Origin: Acuticoccus sp963704595
GTDB lineage: Bacteria; Pseudomonadota; Alphaproteobacteria; Rhizobiales; Amorphaceae
DNA length: 64,000 nt
NCBI GenBank assembly: GCA_963704595.1
Contig: OY969922.1
Span: forward strand, 2,294,001-2,358,000
Reading direction: 5' to 3'
Position numbers and translations under genes: made by a program. The notes below the pieces were generated by a model that was not told the DNA's origin, searched no databases, and saw nothing but the letters and a program-made list of their open reading frames with translations. This document shows positions 8,861 to 16,959 of this stretch, one piece after another (within the stretch, counting starts at the first letter, position 1; the number at the start of each line of letters is the position of its first letter).

Positions 8861-9447
8861 GGGGGAACTCCAGTCTTCGGTTCAAATCATCGCGCCGATT
8901 GTCGGGGCCGGACCGCGGCGCGGAGGTCGGGCAACGGTCGGGGAGGTTCCTCCGCGGCCATCTCGAGGGGTTGCAGGCCGTTGCGACCTTTGCCTCGGGA
9001 GTGCTCAGAAAGTAGCTCTCTTCTGGCGAAAGGTGCTCTCTAAGTTGGGTCTTGAAATGCAAAATTTGAAAAAATAACGGATATAACTGCATGTTCTGAA
9101 GAAATTATTCTGAGAATTTCGGTATATTCTTTCATTCAATGTTTTGCGAGCCTCAAGCGCGATCCGGAGCGCGAAAGCTCGGGCCACTGCCGTGCTCGCG
9201 CATGGTTCGCATCGTTACTGACTAGTAATCTATTGAAAAATATTGATTTATCTCCCTGCGCTCGTCGAACGAGAGGAGCCGCGGGAGCTGACTTGGCATC
9301 GTTGGCTCGGCCCAATTGACCCTCGTTAGATCCGCCTGACGCTGTAAAATTCCGAATGTTACGGATGTAACGCTCCGGAATTTGGTCAGTAATACGCGCC
9401 GCCTATCTGCAGTTTCGCCGGAAACTACTCCGGTCAGTGTTCTGCAA
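8861..9447. other. AT-rich intergenic region upstream of GMC oxidoreductase
   Basis: A 587-base non-coding stretch. Its middle (about 9040-9260) is far richer in A and T than anything else in the window, with runs such as CAAAATTTGAAAAAATAAC and TATTGAAAAATATTGATTTA. Short frames here, such as a 60-codon one at 9005-9187 on the minus strand, have no support. The region probably holds the divergent promoters of the exported hydrolase and the GMC gene. A perfect dyad GTTAC GGAT GTAAC lies at 9358-9371. Confidence 0.5.
9358..9371. promoter_or_regulatory. candidate operator GNTRC-GGNY-GTAAC, copy 2
   Basis: GTTAC GGAT GTAAC, the most symmetric of four copies of this pattern in the window. It ends 76 bases before the chosen start of the GMC oxidoreductase, at the edge of the AT-rich promoter region. 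Confidence 0.45.
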
Positions 9448-11052
9448 ATGGAGGCGGAAGTGACGGAAATCTTCAGGACGCAATCCGGGTCGGGCCGTGG
9501 CAACGGTGGCGACGATGTGCGGTGCTATGACTTCATCGTCTGCGGCGCGGGCACGGCGGGCTCCGTCGTCGCGGCGCGTCTGGCGGAAAACCCGCAGGTT
9601 CGGGTGCTCCTGCTGGAGGCCGGCGGCAGCGACGAGGTCCCCGAGGTGCAGATCCCCGGCCAGTGGCCGGCCAACCTCGGCTCGGCGCGCGACTGGGCGT
9701 TCTCGGCCCAGCCGAACCCGCATCTCAACGGGCGCCGGATCCCGCTCAACATGGGCAAGCTCCTCGGCGGCGGGTCGAGCATCAACGTCGGCGTCTGGGC
9801 GCGCGGCCACAAGAACGACTGGGAACACTTCGCTGAAGCGTCCGGCGATTCCGGCTGGGGCTACGATGCCGTGCTCGAGATCTACCGGCGGGTCGAGGAC
9901 TGGCAGGGTGCCAGCGATCCGGCACGCCGGGGCGAGGGCGGCCCGATCTACGTCGACACCGCGCAGAACCCGCAGCCGGTCGCGACCGCGATGGTCGAGG
10001 CGGCGCGCGCACTCGGCCTGCCGACGTTCGACACCCCCAACGGCGAGATGATGGAGGGCCGCGGCGGCGCCGCGATCACCGATCTTCTGGTCCGGGGCGG
10101 CGAGCGCTCGTCCGTGTTCCGGTCCTATGTCCGGCCGCGGATGGAGCAGCCGAACCTCACCGTCCGCACCGGCGCGCTGGCCAGCCGGCTGATCCTGTCG
10201 GGCACCACGGTCACGGGCGTCGAGGTCATCGAGCACGGCGAGATCCGCCGCTACGAGGCAACTTGCGAGGTCATCCTCTCGCTGGGTGCGATCCATACGC
10301 CGAAGCTCCTGATGCAGTCGGGCATCGGGCCGGAGAACGAGCTTACCGGGCACGGGATCGACGTGATCCAGAACCTGAAGGGCGTCGGCCAGAACCATCA
10401 GGACCATGTCGCGTTCGGCTGCATCTTCGAGAGCCGGGAGCCGCAGGCGGTCGGCTACGGCGGCTCGGAGGCGACGCTGTACTGGGCGAGCGACGCACGG
10501 ATGGACTTGCCGGACCTCTTCCACTGCCAGCTCGAGTTCCCGGTTCCGAGCGCCGAGACGGCGTGCGCGGCCGTCCCCGCCAACGGCTGGACGATGTTCG
10601 CGGGCCTGTCGCATCCGAAGAGCCGCGGCCATCTCCGCCTCACCGGCTGCGACGTTCGCGATCCGATCCGGATCGAGGCCAACACGCTGTCGCATCCTGA
10701 TGATCTCTCGGCAGCGTTCGCGACGCTGGAGCTTGCCCGTGAGCTCGGCGGGAACGCAGCGTTCGGCGACCTTTCGATGGCCGAGGTCCTGCCCGGCAAG
10801 CTGGGGCGGGCGGAGATGGAGAACTACCTGCGCAACGCCGCCGTCACCTTCTGGCACCAGGCCTGTACCGCGAAGATGGGGCGGGACGACATGTCGGTCG
10901 TCGACGGTTCGCTCAAGGTCTACGGCATTGACCGGCTGCGGATTGCCGATGCCTCGGTGATGCCGCACGTCACCAGTGGCAACACGATGGCGCCGTGCGT
11001 CGTCATCGGCGAGCGGGCGGCCGACATGATCCGCGCCGCCCACGGCATCTGA
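9448..11052 (+). CDS. GMC family FAD-dependent oxidoreductase (choline dehydrogenase-like)
   Basis: A 534-residue cytoplasmic flavoenzyme of the glucose-methanol-choline family, which oxidises alcohols to aldehydes. The FAD-binding DFIVCGAGTAGSVVAARL is near residue 30. GMC signature 1 appears as GKLLGGGSSINVGVWARG, and the catalytic histidine region as FWHQACTAKMG. The terminal block DASVMPHVTSGNTMAPCVVI is standard. I start at ATG 9448; a TTG at 9382 would add 22 residues and no visible ribosome site settles this. The substrate is not evident. A paralogue with the same organisation lies at 37781. The gene is convergent with the kinase gene that ends 19 bases after its stop. Confidence 0.85.
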   Translation: MEAEVTEIFRTQSGSGRGNGGDDVRCYDFIVCGAGTAGSVVAARLAENPQVRVLLLEAGGSDEVPEVQIPGQWPANLGSARDWAFSAQPNPHLNGRRIPLNMGKLLGGGSSINVGVWARGHKNDWEHFAEASGDSGWGYDAVLEIYRRVEDWQGASDPARRGEGGPIYVDTAQNPQPVATAMVEAARALGLPTFDTPNGEMMEGRGGAAITDLLVRGGERSSVFRSYVRPRMEQPNLTVRTGALASRLILSGTTVTGVEVIEHGEIRRYEATCEVILSLGAIHTPKLLMQSGIGPENELTGHGIDVIQNLKGVGQNHQDHVAFGCIFESREPQAVGYGGSEATLYWASDARMDLPDLFHCQLEFPVPSAETACAAVPANGWTMFAGLSHPKSRGHLRLTGCDVRDPIRIEANTLSHPDDLSAAFATLELARELGGNAAFGDLSMAEVLPGKLGRAEMENYLRNAAVTFWHQACTAKMGRDDMSVVDGSLKVYGIDRLRIADASVMPHVTSGNTMAPCVVIGERAADMIRAAHGI

Positions 11053-11071
11053 ACCGGCGCGGCACGCCGGG

Positions 11072-13549
11072 TCAGTCCGGCATGAGGCGGGCCGGCGGAT
11101 CGCGCCGCGCCCGCAGCCGCGTCGCCAGCACTTCGGCGAGCCGGGCGGATGTCGGCGGGTACGGGATCACTTCGGTGATCCCGGCGTGGGTCAGGCGCTC
11201 GGCGTCGGGCTGCCGGGCCGCCTCTACGGAGAGGATGATCGGGATCCGCGGCACCGCGGCGTGGAGCCCGCCGAGATCGTCGGTGCAAAGCAGCGCGCGG
11301 CGGCCGGCAAAGATGACGGCGGCGTCGAAGCGGGACGGCGCGGCGCGGGCGGCGGCGACCGCGCGCTCGCAGTCCGCGAAGGCGACCGGCTCGTAGCCGA
11401 GCGCGGCGAGCACCTCCTCCTGCCGCATCCGCTGTTCCTCGTCCGGCTCCACCAGCAGCACCGTCTCGCCGGCACCGCGTTCGGGCGCGGTCGAAGCGCT
11501 GTCCTCGACCGCAGCCATGCCGCCGGGCGCGGCGGGAAGCCAGAGCTCGAAGCGGCTGCCCGCGCCCGGCGTGCTGGCCACGGCAATCGTGCCGCGATGC
11601 TCGCGCGCGATCTCGAGCGCGGTCGCGAGCCCGAGGCCGCTGCCCTGGTGCCGGGTGGTGAAGAAGGGCTCGAACACGCGGGCGAGCGTCGCCTCGTCGA
11701 TGCCGCGGCCGTCGTCCTCCACGGCGATCACCACATGCTCGCCGCGGGCAAGAACGTCGCTGCCGACGGTCCGTGGATGGGGGAGGTGGACGGCGCGCGT
11801 CGAGATCGCGATCGTGCCGTCGCGGTCCATCGCCTCGGCGGCGTTGCGGCAGAGGTTCAGGAGGATCTGCTGCACCTGGCCGGCGTCCGCCTGGACCACC
11901 AGCGGGTCCTGCGCCTCCGCCACGACGAGCGCATGGGGCCCGAGCGACGTTGCGAGCAGCGAGGCTGTCTCCGCGATCAGCCGGTCGACCCGGATCGGGC
12001 GGCGGAGGCTCTCGCTGCGGCGTCCGAAGCCGAGGATCTGGTCCACGAGCTGATGCGCGCGCTCCGCCGCGACGTTGATCGCCTCGATGTGCCCCGCAAG
12101 CCGCCGGTCGCCGGCGCCGGCCGCCGCCAACTCGGCGTGGCCCATGATGGCGCCGATGATGTTGTTGAAGTTGTGCGCGATGCCGGTGGCGAAGACGCCC
12201 ATCGTTTCCATGCGCCTGGCGTGCTGGAGCTGCGCCTCGAGACGCTCGCGCTCCTCTTCGAGCCCGCTCTTGAGGACGGCGTTGGTGAGCGCATCGAACG
12301 CCAGCGCGAGGAGCTGGTCTGCGCCCGATTCACGGAAGGCGCCCGGGCGGGTGCTGTCGAAGCCGAGGACCGAGCAGGCGCCGCCCTCGGCCGTGCCGAT
12401 CCGCGCGATGCAGAGCCAGCTGCCAAGGCCGGCGCGCTTCGCCGGGGAGGGCGCGGTCCCCGAACGGGCATCCTCGATGTGGACGATGCCGCCATCGCGC
12501 AGGCCGGACGCTTCCATGTAGGCGACCACCTCCTCGAACCATCGCGGTGGCAGGGGCGGGCCGCCGCTCGCCCAGGTCGCCGCCCGCACCGGCGGGCCGG
12601 GCACGATGAAGTAGGCGCGCGTCGCCCCGAAGCAGAGCGCCAGTTCCTCCAGCGCGCGCTCCAGATGCGCCTCCATTCGCCAGCTCGGCGTGTTGAGGAA
12701 ACGCAGCGAGATCGTCGCGACCACATGCTCGATCGCCGCCCGGCGGCGCAGCATGTTCACCCGCGCGCGCAGCTGGAGGCCGGCCCAGGCGAGGAGGGCG
12801 ACCAGCACCAGCGCGATGCCGTAGAGAAGGATGCGGACCGCGTTGCCGCGTGCGGTGATCGTCGCCTGCCGGGCGAGGAGGGTGCCGCGCACCGCGTCGA
12901 GCGTCGGCGCGCTGCCGATTGCGGCGAGGGCGGCGAGCGTCGCGTCCATTTCGGGCTGGAGCAGGCGGAGCTGGCGCGCGTGCGCGACGAGCGCCGCGAG
13001 GCGGGCCTCACGCGCCGGGTCGACCGGCTCGATCCGGGCGATCTCCTCGTCGACCTCCACTAGGCTCGCCGGGGCGGGGTCGACCACGAGGTGGAGAACC
13101 ACGGTGGCGAGCCGGTCGGTGTTGCGGCCGGCGGGTGTGCCGCTGGCGTTGATGGTGCTGTTGAGCCGGGTGAAGTAGGCGAGCGAATTCTGCAGGAGCG
13201 CGTTGGTGCTCTTGAAGCGCTCGACCAGCGCCTCCTCGTCCTCCGTGCGTACGGCGAGCGTGTCCGCCTCCGCGCCAAACGCCATTTCCGTGGGCGTGGC
13301 CTCCCGCAGCCGCTCCAGCGCATCGTGCATGACGCCGAGTTCGCGCACGAGCGGATCGTAGTTGCGGAGCGAACCTGCCCGTGCGCTGAGGACGGCGCGG
13401 TGAAGCCCGTTCTCGGCGGCGACGAATTCGTTGAACGCGGCCATCGCGCCGTCGGCGGCGCGCATGTCGGCGTTGTTTCTCTCAAGGAGACCCCAGCTCA
13501 GTGCGAGGAGGATCAGCGTCGAGCCGACGGCGAGCCAGAGCCCCTTCAT
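11072..13549 (-). CDS. VirA-like membrane sensor histidine kinase with degenerate receiver
   Basis: An 825-residue hybrid-type sensor. It has a first membrane helix (about 5-23), a mostly helical periplasmic domain (24-236), a second helix (238-260) and a GAF-like domain (about 275-425). A HisKA domain follows with the phosphoacceptor near H459 (ATGIAHNFNNIIG), then an ATPase domain with NLCRNAAEAM, DDGRGI and GSGLGLATA. The last 120 residues look like a receiver domain. At the strand that should carry the phosphorylated Asp the sequence is FDAAVIFAGRR, so the acceptor appears lost. It starts at ATG 13549, overlapping the peroxidase stop by 4 bases. Its partner is almost certainly the response regulator at 14517. 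Confidence 0.85.
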   Translation of the reverse strand: MKGLWLAVGSTLILLALSWGLLERNNADMRAADGAMAAFNEFVAAENGLHRAVLSARAGSLRNYDPLVRELGVMHDALERLREATPTEMAFGAEADTLAVRTEDEEALVERFKSTNALLQNSLAYFTRLNSTINASGTPAGRNTDRLATVVLHLVVDPAPASLVEVDEEIARIEPVDPAREARLAALVAHARQLRLLQPEMDATLAALAAIGSAPTLDAVRGTLLARQATITARGNAVRILLYGIALVLVALLAWAGLQLRARVNMLRRRAAIEHVVATISLRFLNTPSWRMEAHLERALEELALCFGATRAYFIVPGPPVRAATWASGGPPLPPRWFEEVVAYMEASGLRDGGIVHIEDARSGTAPSPAKRAGLGSWLCIARIGTAEGGACSVLGFDSTRPGAFRESGADQLLALAFDALTNAVLKSGLEEERERLEAQLQHARRMETMGVFATGIAHNFNNIIGAIMGHAELAAAGAGDRRLAGHIEAINVAAERAHQLVDQILGFGRRSESLRRPIRVDRLIAETASLLATSLGPHALVVAEAQDPLVVQADAGQVQQILLNLCRNAAEAMDRDGTIAISTRAVHLPHPRTVGSDVLARGEHVVIAVEDDGRGIDEATLARVFEPFFTTRHQGSGLGLATALEIAREHRGTIAVASTPGAGSRFELWLPAAPGGMAAVEDSASTAPERGAGETVLLVEPDEEQRMRQEEVLAALGYEPVAFADCERAVAAARAAPSRFDAAVIFAGRRALLCTDDLGGLHAAVPRIPIILSVEAARQPDAERLTHAGITEVIPYPPTSARLAEVLATRLRARRDPPARLMPD

Positions 13550-14517
13550 GGCGCTGGTCGAACCGGTGTGTCCCGGTATTCGCCGGTCAGTGTCGACAGG
13601 AATGCGACGAGCCTGTCGACGTCCGCGTCGGGGAGCGAAACGTTGAGCTGCGCGCGCGCCATGCGGCGGACCGCCTCGGGAAGCGTCTCCGCGCTGCCGT
13701 CGTGGAAATAGGGCGCGGTGGCGGCGATGTTGCGCAGCGACGGGACCCGCACCATCGCCGGCGGCGGCGGGACGAGCGGCCGAAACACGCCCTGCCGCTG
13801 GAAGAGATTGGCGCCGACGCTGGCCCCCTGATGGCACGACGCGCACCCGGTCGACTTGAAGAGTTCGTAGCCCGCGACCTCGCTTTCGCTCAGCGCTTCC
13901 TTGTCGCCCGCGAGCCACCGGTCGAACCGCGCGCCGGGCGTGACGAGCGAGCGCTCGAAACTCACCAGTGCGTCGAGGAGCGCAGCCTCGTCGAGCGGCC
14001 GGCCGTAGGCATTGCGGAACGCTGCGGCGAGTGCCTGATCGGCCTTGAGCCGGCCGACCATCTCGGGAAGCGACGCGCCCATGATGCGCGGGTTCTCGAT
14101 GAGGGCGGCGGCATGGTCCGCGAGGTCGCGGAAGCGCCCCTCCCAGCCGAAGCGGAAGCTGAAGCCGACGTTGAACACGGTCGGCGTGTTGAGCGCGAGT
14201 TCGCCGCCATCGTCGCCGCGGTCCATCGAAACCCCGCTCGCGCCGTTGGTGGAGAGGTCGTGGCAGGAGGCGCAGCTCCGCGTGCCGGAGCCGGACAGCC
14301 GCGGGTCGTGGAACAGCCGCTCGCCGAGGGCGACCCGGGCTTCGTCCTGCCACGGCTCGGCGGGAAGCGGCGCCAGCGGCTCCGCGGCCGGAGCCTCGCC
14401 GGGCCGTGCGATGCTTTCGGCCGAAGGTGCCGTCGGTGCCGTGGCGACGGCGACGGCGAGCGCCAGAACGGCGCATCCGATCCACCAGAAGCGCGGCTTC
14501 GCACCGCGCCGTCGCAT
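13546..14517 (-). CDS. diheme cytochrome c peroxidase (CcpA/MauG family)
   Basis: A 323-residue exported protein with an N-terminal hydrophobic signal (about 10-32) and two c-type haem sites, CASCH at 82-86 and CASCH at 225-229. The blocks ALGERLFHDPRLS, LNTPTVFNVGF and VPSLRNIAATAPYFHDGS match bacterial diheme peroxidases, which reduce hydrogen peroxide with cytochrome c in the periplasm; MauG relatives oxidise protein residues. It is slightly shorter than classical CcpA (about 330-350). It lies between a response regulator and its kinase, sharing an ATGA with the kinase and an overlapping stop/start with the regulator. That suggests it belongs to the same signalling pathway rather than to respiration. 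Confidence 0.88.
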   Translation of the reverse strand: MRRRGAKPRFWWIGCAVLALAVAVATAPTAPSAESIARPGEAPAAEPLAPLPAEPWQDEARVALGERLFHDPRLSGSGTRSCASCHDLSTNGASGVSMDRGDDGGELALNTPTVFNVGFSFRFGWEGRFRDLADHAAALIENPRIMGASLPEMVGRLKADQALAAAFRNAYGRPLDEAALLDALVSFERSLVTPGARFDRWLAGDKEALSESEVAGYELFKSTGCASCHQGASVGANLFQRQGVFRPLVPPPPAMVRVPSLRNIAATAPYFHDGSAETLPEAVRRMARAQLNVSLPDADVDRLVAFLSTLTGEYRDTPVRPAP

Positions 14518-15263
14518 CAGAACGGTTCCACGCGCGCGGCGAAGACGTAACCGATCCCGCGTTCCGTCAGGATCATCTGCGGGGTGCTCGCATCGGCATC
14601 CAGCTTGCGGCGGAGGCGCAACACCTGAACGTCGATGCTGCGGTCGAAGACATCCTCGTGCACGCGCGTCGCCTGCAGGAGCTGCTCGCGCGACAGCGGG
14701 CGCTGCGGCGCCTCGAGGAAGGCGTGCAGCAGCGTGTATTCGCCCTTCGTCAGCGGCACGGGGTTGCCGGACGGGTCGGTCAGGCGACGGTTGCGGCGCG
14801 CGAGCTGCCAGCCGGCGAAGCGGTAGCCGCCGCGCTCCGGGTCGCGGGTGCGGGCGGACCGGCCCATCTCCTGCCGGCGCAGGATCGCGCGGACGCGGGC
14901 GAGGAGTTCGCGCAGCGAGAACGGCTTGGTGAGGTAGTCGTCGGCACCGAGCTCCAGGCCGACGACGCGGTCGATCTCGTCGCGCCGGTGGCCGGTCAGG
15001 ATCACCACCGGAACGTCGGAGTGCGCGCGGATTTCGCGCAGGATGTCGAACCCGTCGTGCTGGCCGAGCTGGAGGTCGAGGATGACGAGGCTGACCTGCG
15101 CGTGGGCGAGGTGCCTGCGCATCTCGGCGCGCCCGGCCGCGGACAGCACGGGGAACCCGCTGTCGTCGAGGAAGTCGACGATCATTTTGAGGATCGTCTC
15201 GTCATCGTCGACCACCAGTACCGAGCCGCTGCGCAACGGGGCCTCGTCAGGAAACGCGGTCAT
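14517..15263 (-). CDS. OmpR/PhoB-family response regulator
   Basis: A 248-residue regulator. The receiver domain (about 14-130) has the acidic pair VVDDDE, the phosphoacceptor near D63 in VILDLQLG, the threonine in VVILTG and the lysine in YLTKPF. A winged-helix Trans_reg_C domain (about 145-245) contains LTKGEYTLL and RSIDVQVLRLRRKLD. The start at 15263 is set by AGGAG eight bases upstream; longer frames lack a ribosome site. It is the first gene of a tightly overlapping operon with a diheme peroxidase and a VirA-like kinase. Targets are unknown; boxes near other genes in the window are candidates. Confidence 0.9.
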   Translation of the reverse strand: MTAFPDEAPLRSGSVLVVDDDETILKMIVDFLDDSGFPVLSAAGRAEMRRHLAHAQVSLVILDLQLGQHDGFDILREIRAHSDVPVVILTGHRRDEIDRVVGLELGADDYLTKPFSLRELLARVRAILRRQEMGRSARTRDPERGGYRFAGWQLARRNRRLTDPSGNPVPLTKGEYTLLHAFLEAPQRPLSREQLLQATRVHEDVFDRSIDVQVLRLRRKLDADASTPQMILTERGIGYVFAARVEPF

Positions 15264-15363
15264 CGCGCGCTCCTGCCCGTAATGCGGGGACTGCCACTCC
15301 TGCGCTGCGCCCATGTCGGACCCTGCTTCTTGCCGTCCCGCACATCGATGCGCGGACGGACCC

Positions 15364-15384
15364 CTGCCGGCACGGTGCCGGCAG
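15364..15384 (-). terminator. hairpin downstream of DUF1127 gene
   Basis: A perfect 9-base stem (15364-15372 with 15376-15384) with a CGG loop lies about 120 bases after the DUF1127 stop and about 100 bases before the response-regulator start, both on the minus strand. No T-run is seen. It could end the DUF1127 transcript or sit in the leader of the next operon. Confidence 0.35.
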
Positions 15385-15503
15385 CGGCTGCAACGTGGGA
15401 GGGCCGCTGTGGCCCGGCAAGACGGCGTGCGTGCCGCCGGGCTGCGGATCACGCGCTTGTGCGAGCGGGTCAGATCGCAGGAGGCGTCGCCGCATGGCGG
15501 CGC

Positions 15504-15755
15504 TCAGCGGAAGTCGTAGACGCGCAGGTAGCGGGGCGGGTTCGCGTCTTCGAGCCGGACGAGACCGATGTCGCGCAGCTCCCGCGCGCCGAGCCGTTCG
15601 AGCGCCGCGGCGGTGAGCCTCTCCCGGCGCCGCTCGCGTGCCCGCTCCAGCCTCGCCCTGACGAGGATGCGCAGGCTGCCGAGGATGCCGGAGAGGGGCC
15701 GTGTCTCGCGCCGAGGCGGGACGAGTGCGAACCCAGTGATCTTGTTCGTGGTCAT
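15504..15755 (-). CDS. DUF1127 domain small basic protein
   Basis: An 83-residue arginine-rich protein. The C-terminal 45 residues form the short DUF1127 (YjiS-like) motif, seen as ALERLGARELRDIGLVRLED. The N-terminal half is a basic amphipathic helix region. Such proteins are common in alphaproteobacteria, and some have been linked to phosphate, carbon or RNA regulation; no role can be assigned here. It is divergent from the hydrolase at 16054, and the 298 bases between carry two copies of a GTTGCGG-type box. Confidence 0.75.
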   Translation of the reverse strand: MTTNKITGFALVPPRRETRPLSGILGSLRILVRARLERARERRRERLTAAALERLGARELRDIGLVRLEDANPPRYLRVYDFR

Positions 15756-16053
15756 TAGAGAACTCCATGCGGATTGGCGCGGAGGCCAGCGTCGGCCACC
15801 CGATGGGGCGTGCCTGCTGGATCCGACATCCGCTGAAGTGGGCGCCGTTCGTGTTCTGCGTGTTTCGATCGCGCGGCCGCGTGTTGCGGTCGTAACGGAG
15901 CGCGCCTCGCCGGCCCGGTCCGTTGCGGCTGTAACCGTCGAGCGGCCGTTCTGAAGCGGCGGCGAAGTGCGGACGGGTCATCTGAGCGGCGAGGCCGAAG
16001 GGACCCGCGCGGGAGCGGGCCGGCCATGCCATCCCGATCACAGGACCAGCCGG
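15756..16053. other. divergent promoter region with tandem boxes
   Basis: A 298-base gap between the divergent DUF1127 and hydrolase genes. It contains two 16-base boxes, GTTGCGGTCGTAACGG at 15883 and GTTGCGGCTGTAACCG at 15922, whose starts are 39 bases apart. No small gene is supported. Confidence 0.5.
15883..15935. promoter_or_regulatory. tandem candidate operators GTTGC-GGNY-GTAAC, copies 3 and 4
   Basis: GTTGC GGTC GTAAC at 15883-15896 and GTTGC GGCT GTAAC at 15922-15935, direct repeats 39 bases apart. The second ends 118 bases before the hydrolase start. Together with the copies at 8078 and 9358 they suggest one shared regulator. Confidence 0.45.
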
Positions 16054-16929
16054 ATGTTCAATTTCTTCAGACGATCCAAGTTCATGGCGCCCGTCGCGGG
16101 CTCGCAGATGCGCGTCACCGACGTGGGGCGGGGCGAGCCGGTGCTGCTCGGCCACAGCTTCCTGTGGGACGCGATGATGTGGCGGCCGCAGATCAAGAAG
16201 CTCGCCACGCAATACCGCGTGATCGCGCCGGACCTTTGGGGCCACGGCGGGTCCGGACCGCTGCCGGCGGGCACGACGATGTGCGGCCTCGCCGAGCATC
16301 ACCTCGAACTGATGGACCACATGAAGATCGACCGGTTCGCGGTAGTCGGCCTTTCGGTCGGCGCGATGTGGGCGGCCGAACTCGCCATCCTCGCGCCGGA
16401 CCGGGTCGCCGGCGTCGCCCTCGTCAACAGCGCGCTCACCCCCGAGCCGCCCGAGACACGCGCCCGTTATGACGCGATCATGGCGACCGTCGAGGCGGCG
16501 GGCTTCGTGCCGCCGCCGGTGGCGGAGGCCGTGGCGCCGCTGTTCTTCTCGCCAAACCTCGAGCGTTGTTCGCCGAAGGTCGTCGACGGCTTCATCGCCC
16601 GCCTCGCCGGCTGGGACCGTGCCCGGCTCGTGGACAGCGTCGTTCCGCTCGGCAGGCTGATCTTCGGGCGCGCGGATCGCCTCGCCGCCGTCGCCGCGCT
16701 GCGGATGCCCCGGTTCGTGATCGCGAGCGGCGAGGACAGGTCCCGCTCCATCGCGGAGGGGAGGGCGATGGCGGTCGCGATGGACGCGACGTTCGTCACC
16801 CTGCCGGACGCCGGCCACATCGCGGCGCTGGAAGACCCGGACCCGCTGTCCGCGCCGCTGATGGCCTGGCTGGACCACACGCTCCAGCCAAGTTTCGAGG
16901 CGCCGGACCCGTTCTGGTTCTATTGGTGA
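16054..16929 (+). CDS. alpha/beta hydrolase
   Basis: A 291-residue alpha/beta hydrolase without signal peptide. The oxyanion region is LLGHSFLWD, the nucleophile elbow GLSVGA, the acid is probably in ASGEDRSRS, and the histidine lies in LPDAGHIAALEDP. The layout resembles 3-oxoadipate enol-lactonase-like and haloalkane dehalogenase-like hydrolases, but the substrate is unknown. ATG 16054 follows an AGGACC and is preferred; ATG 16084 is possible. It is the third alpha/beta hydrolase within 10 kb whose upstream region carries, or lies near, the GTAAC box. It is convergent with the SDR gene. Confidence 0.82.
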   Translation: MFNFFRRSKFMAPVAGSQMRVTDVGRGEPVLLGHSFLWDAMMWRPQIKKLATQYRVIAPDLWGHGGSGPLPAGTTMCGLAEHHLELMDHMKIDRFAVVGLSVGAMWAAELAILAPDRVAGVALVNSALTPEPPETRARYDAIMATVEAAGFVPPPVAEAVAPLFFSPNLERCSPKVVDGFIARLAGWDRARLVDSVVPLGRLIFGRADRLAAVAALRMPRFVIASGEDRSRSIAEGRAMAVAMDATFVTLPDAGHIAALEDPDPLSAPLMAWLDHTLQPSFEAPDPFWFYW

Positions 16930-16959
16930 GCCCCGGGCCGCGAGGGATGCCGACATTCC

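Noticed and set aside
8878..8900. GGTTCAAATC resembling a tRNA T-loop
   Set aside because: The flanking bases do not form a T-stem, and no acceptor or anticodon arm is found.
9005..9187. 60-codon minus-strand frame in the AT-rich island
   Set aside because: No ribosome site, no family features, and it lies in what looks like promoter DNA.
11072..14485. Single minus-strand frame of 1137 codons across kinase and peroxidase
   Set aside because: The kinase begins at ATG 13549 and the peroxidase is read in another frame upstream. The N-terminal part of the long frame is low-complexity Arg/Ala.
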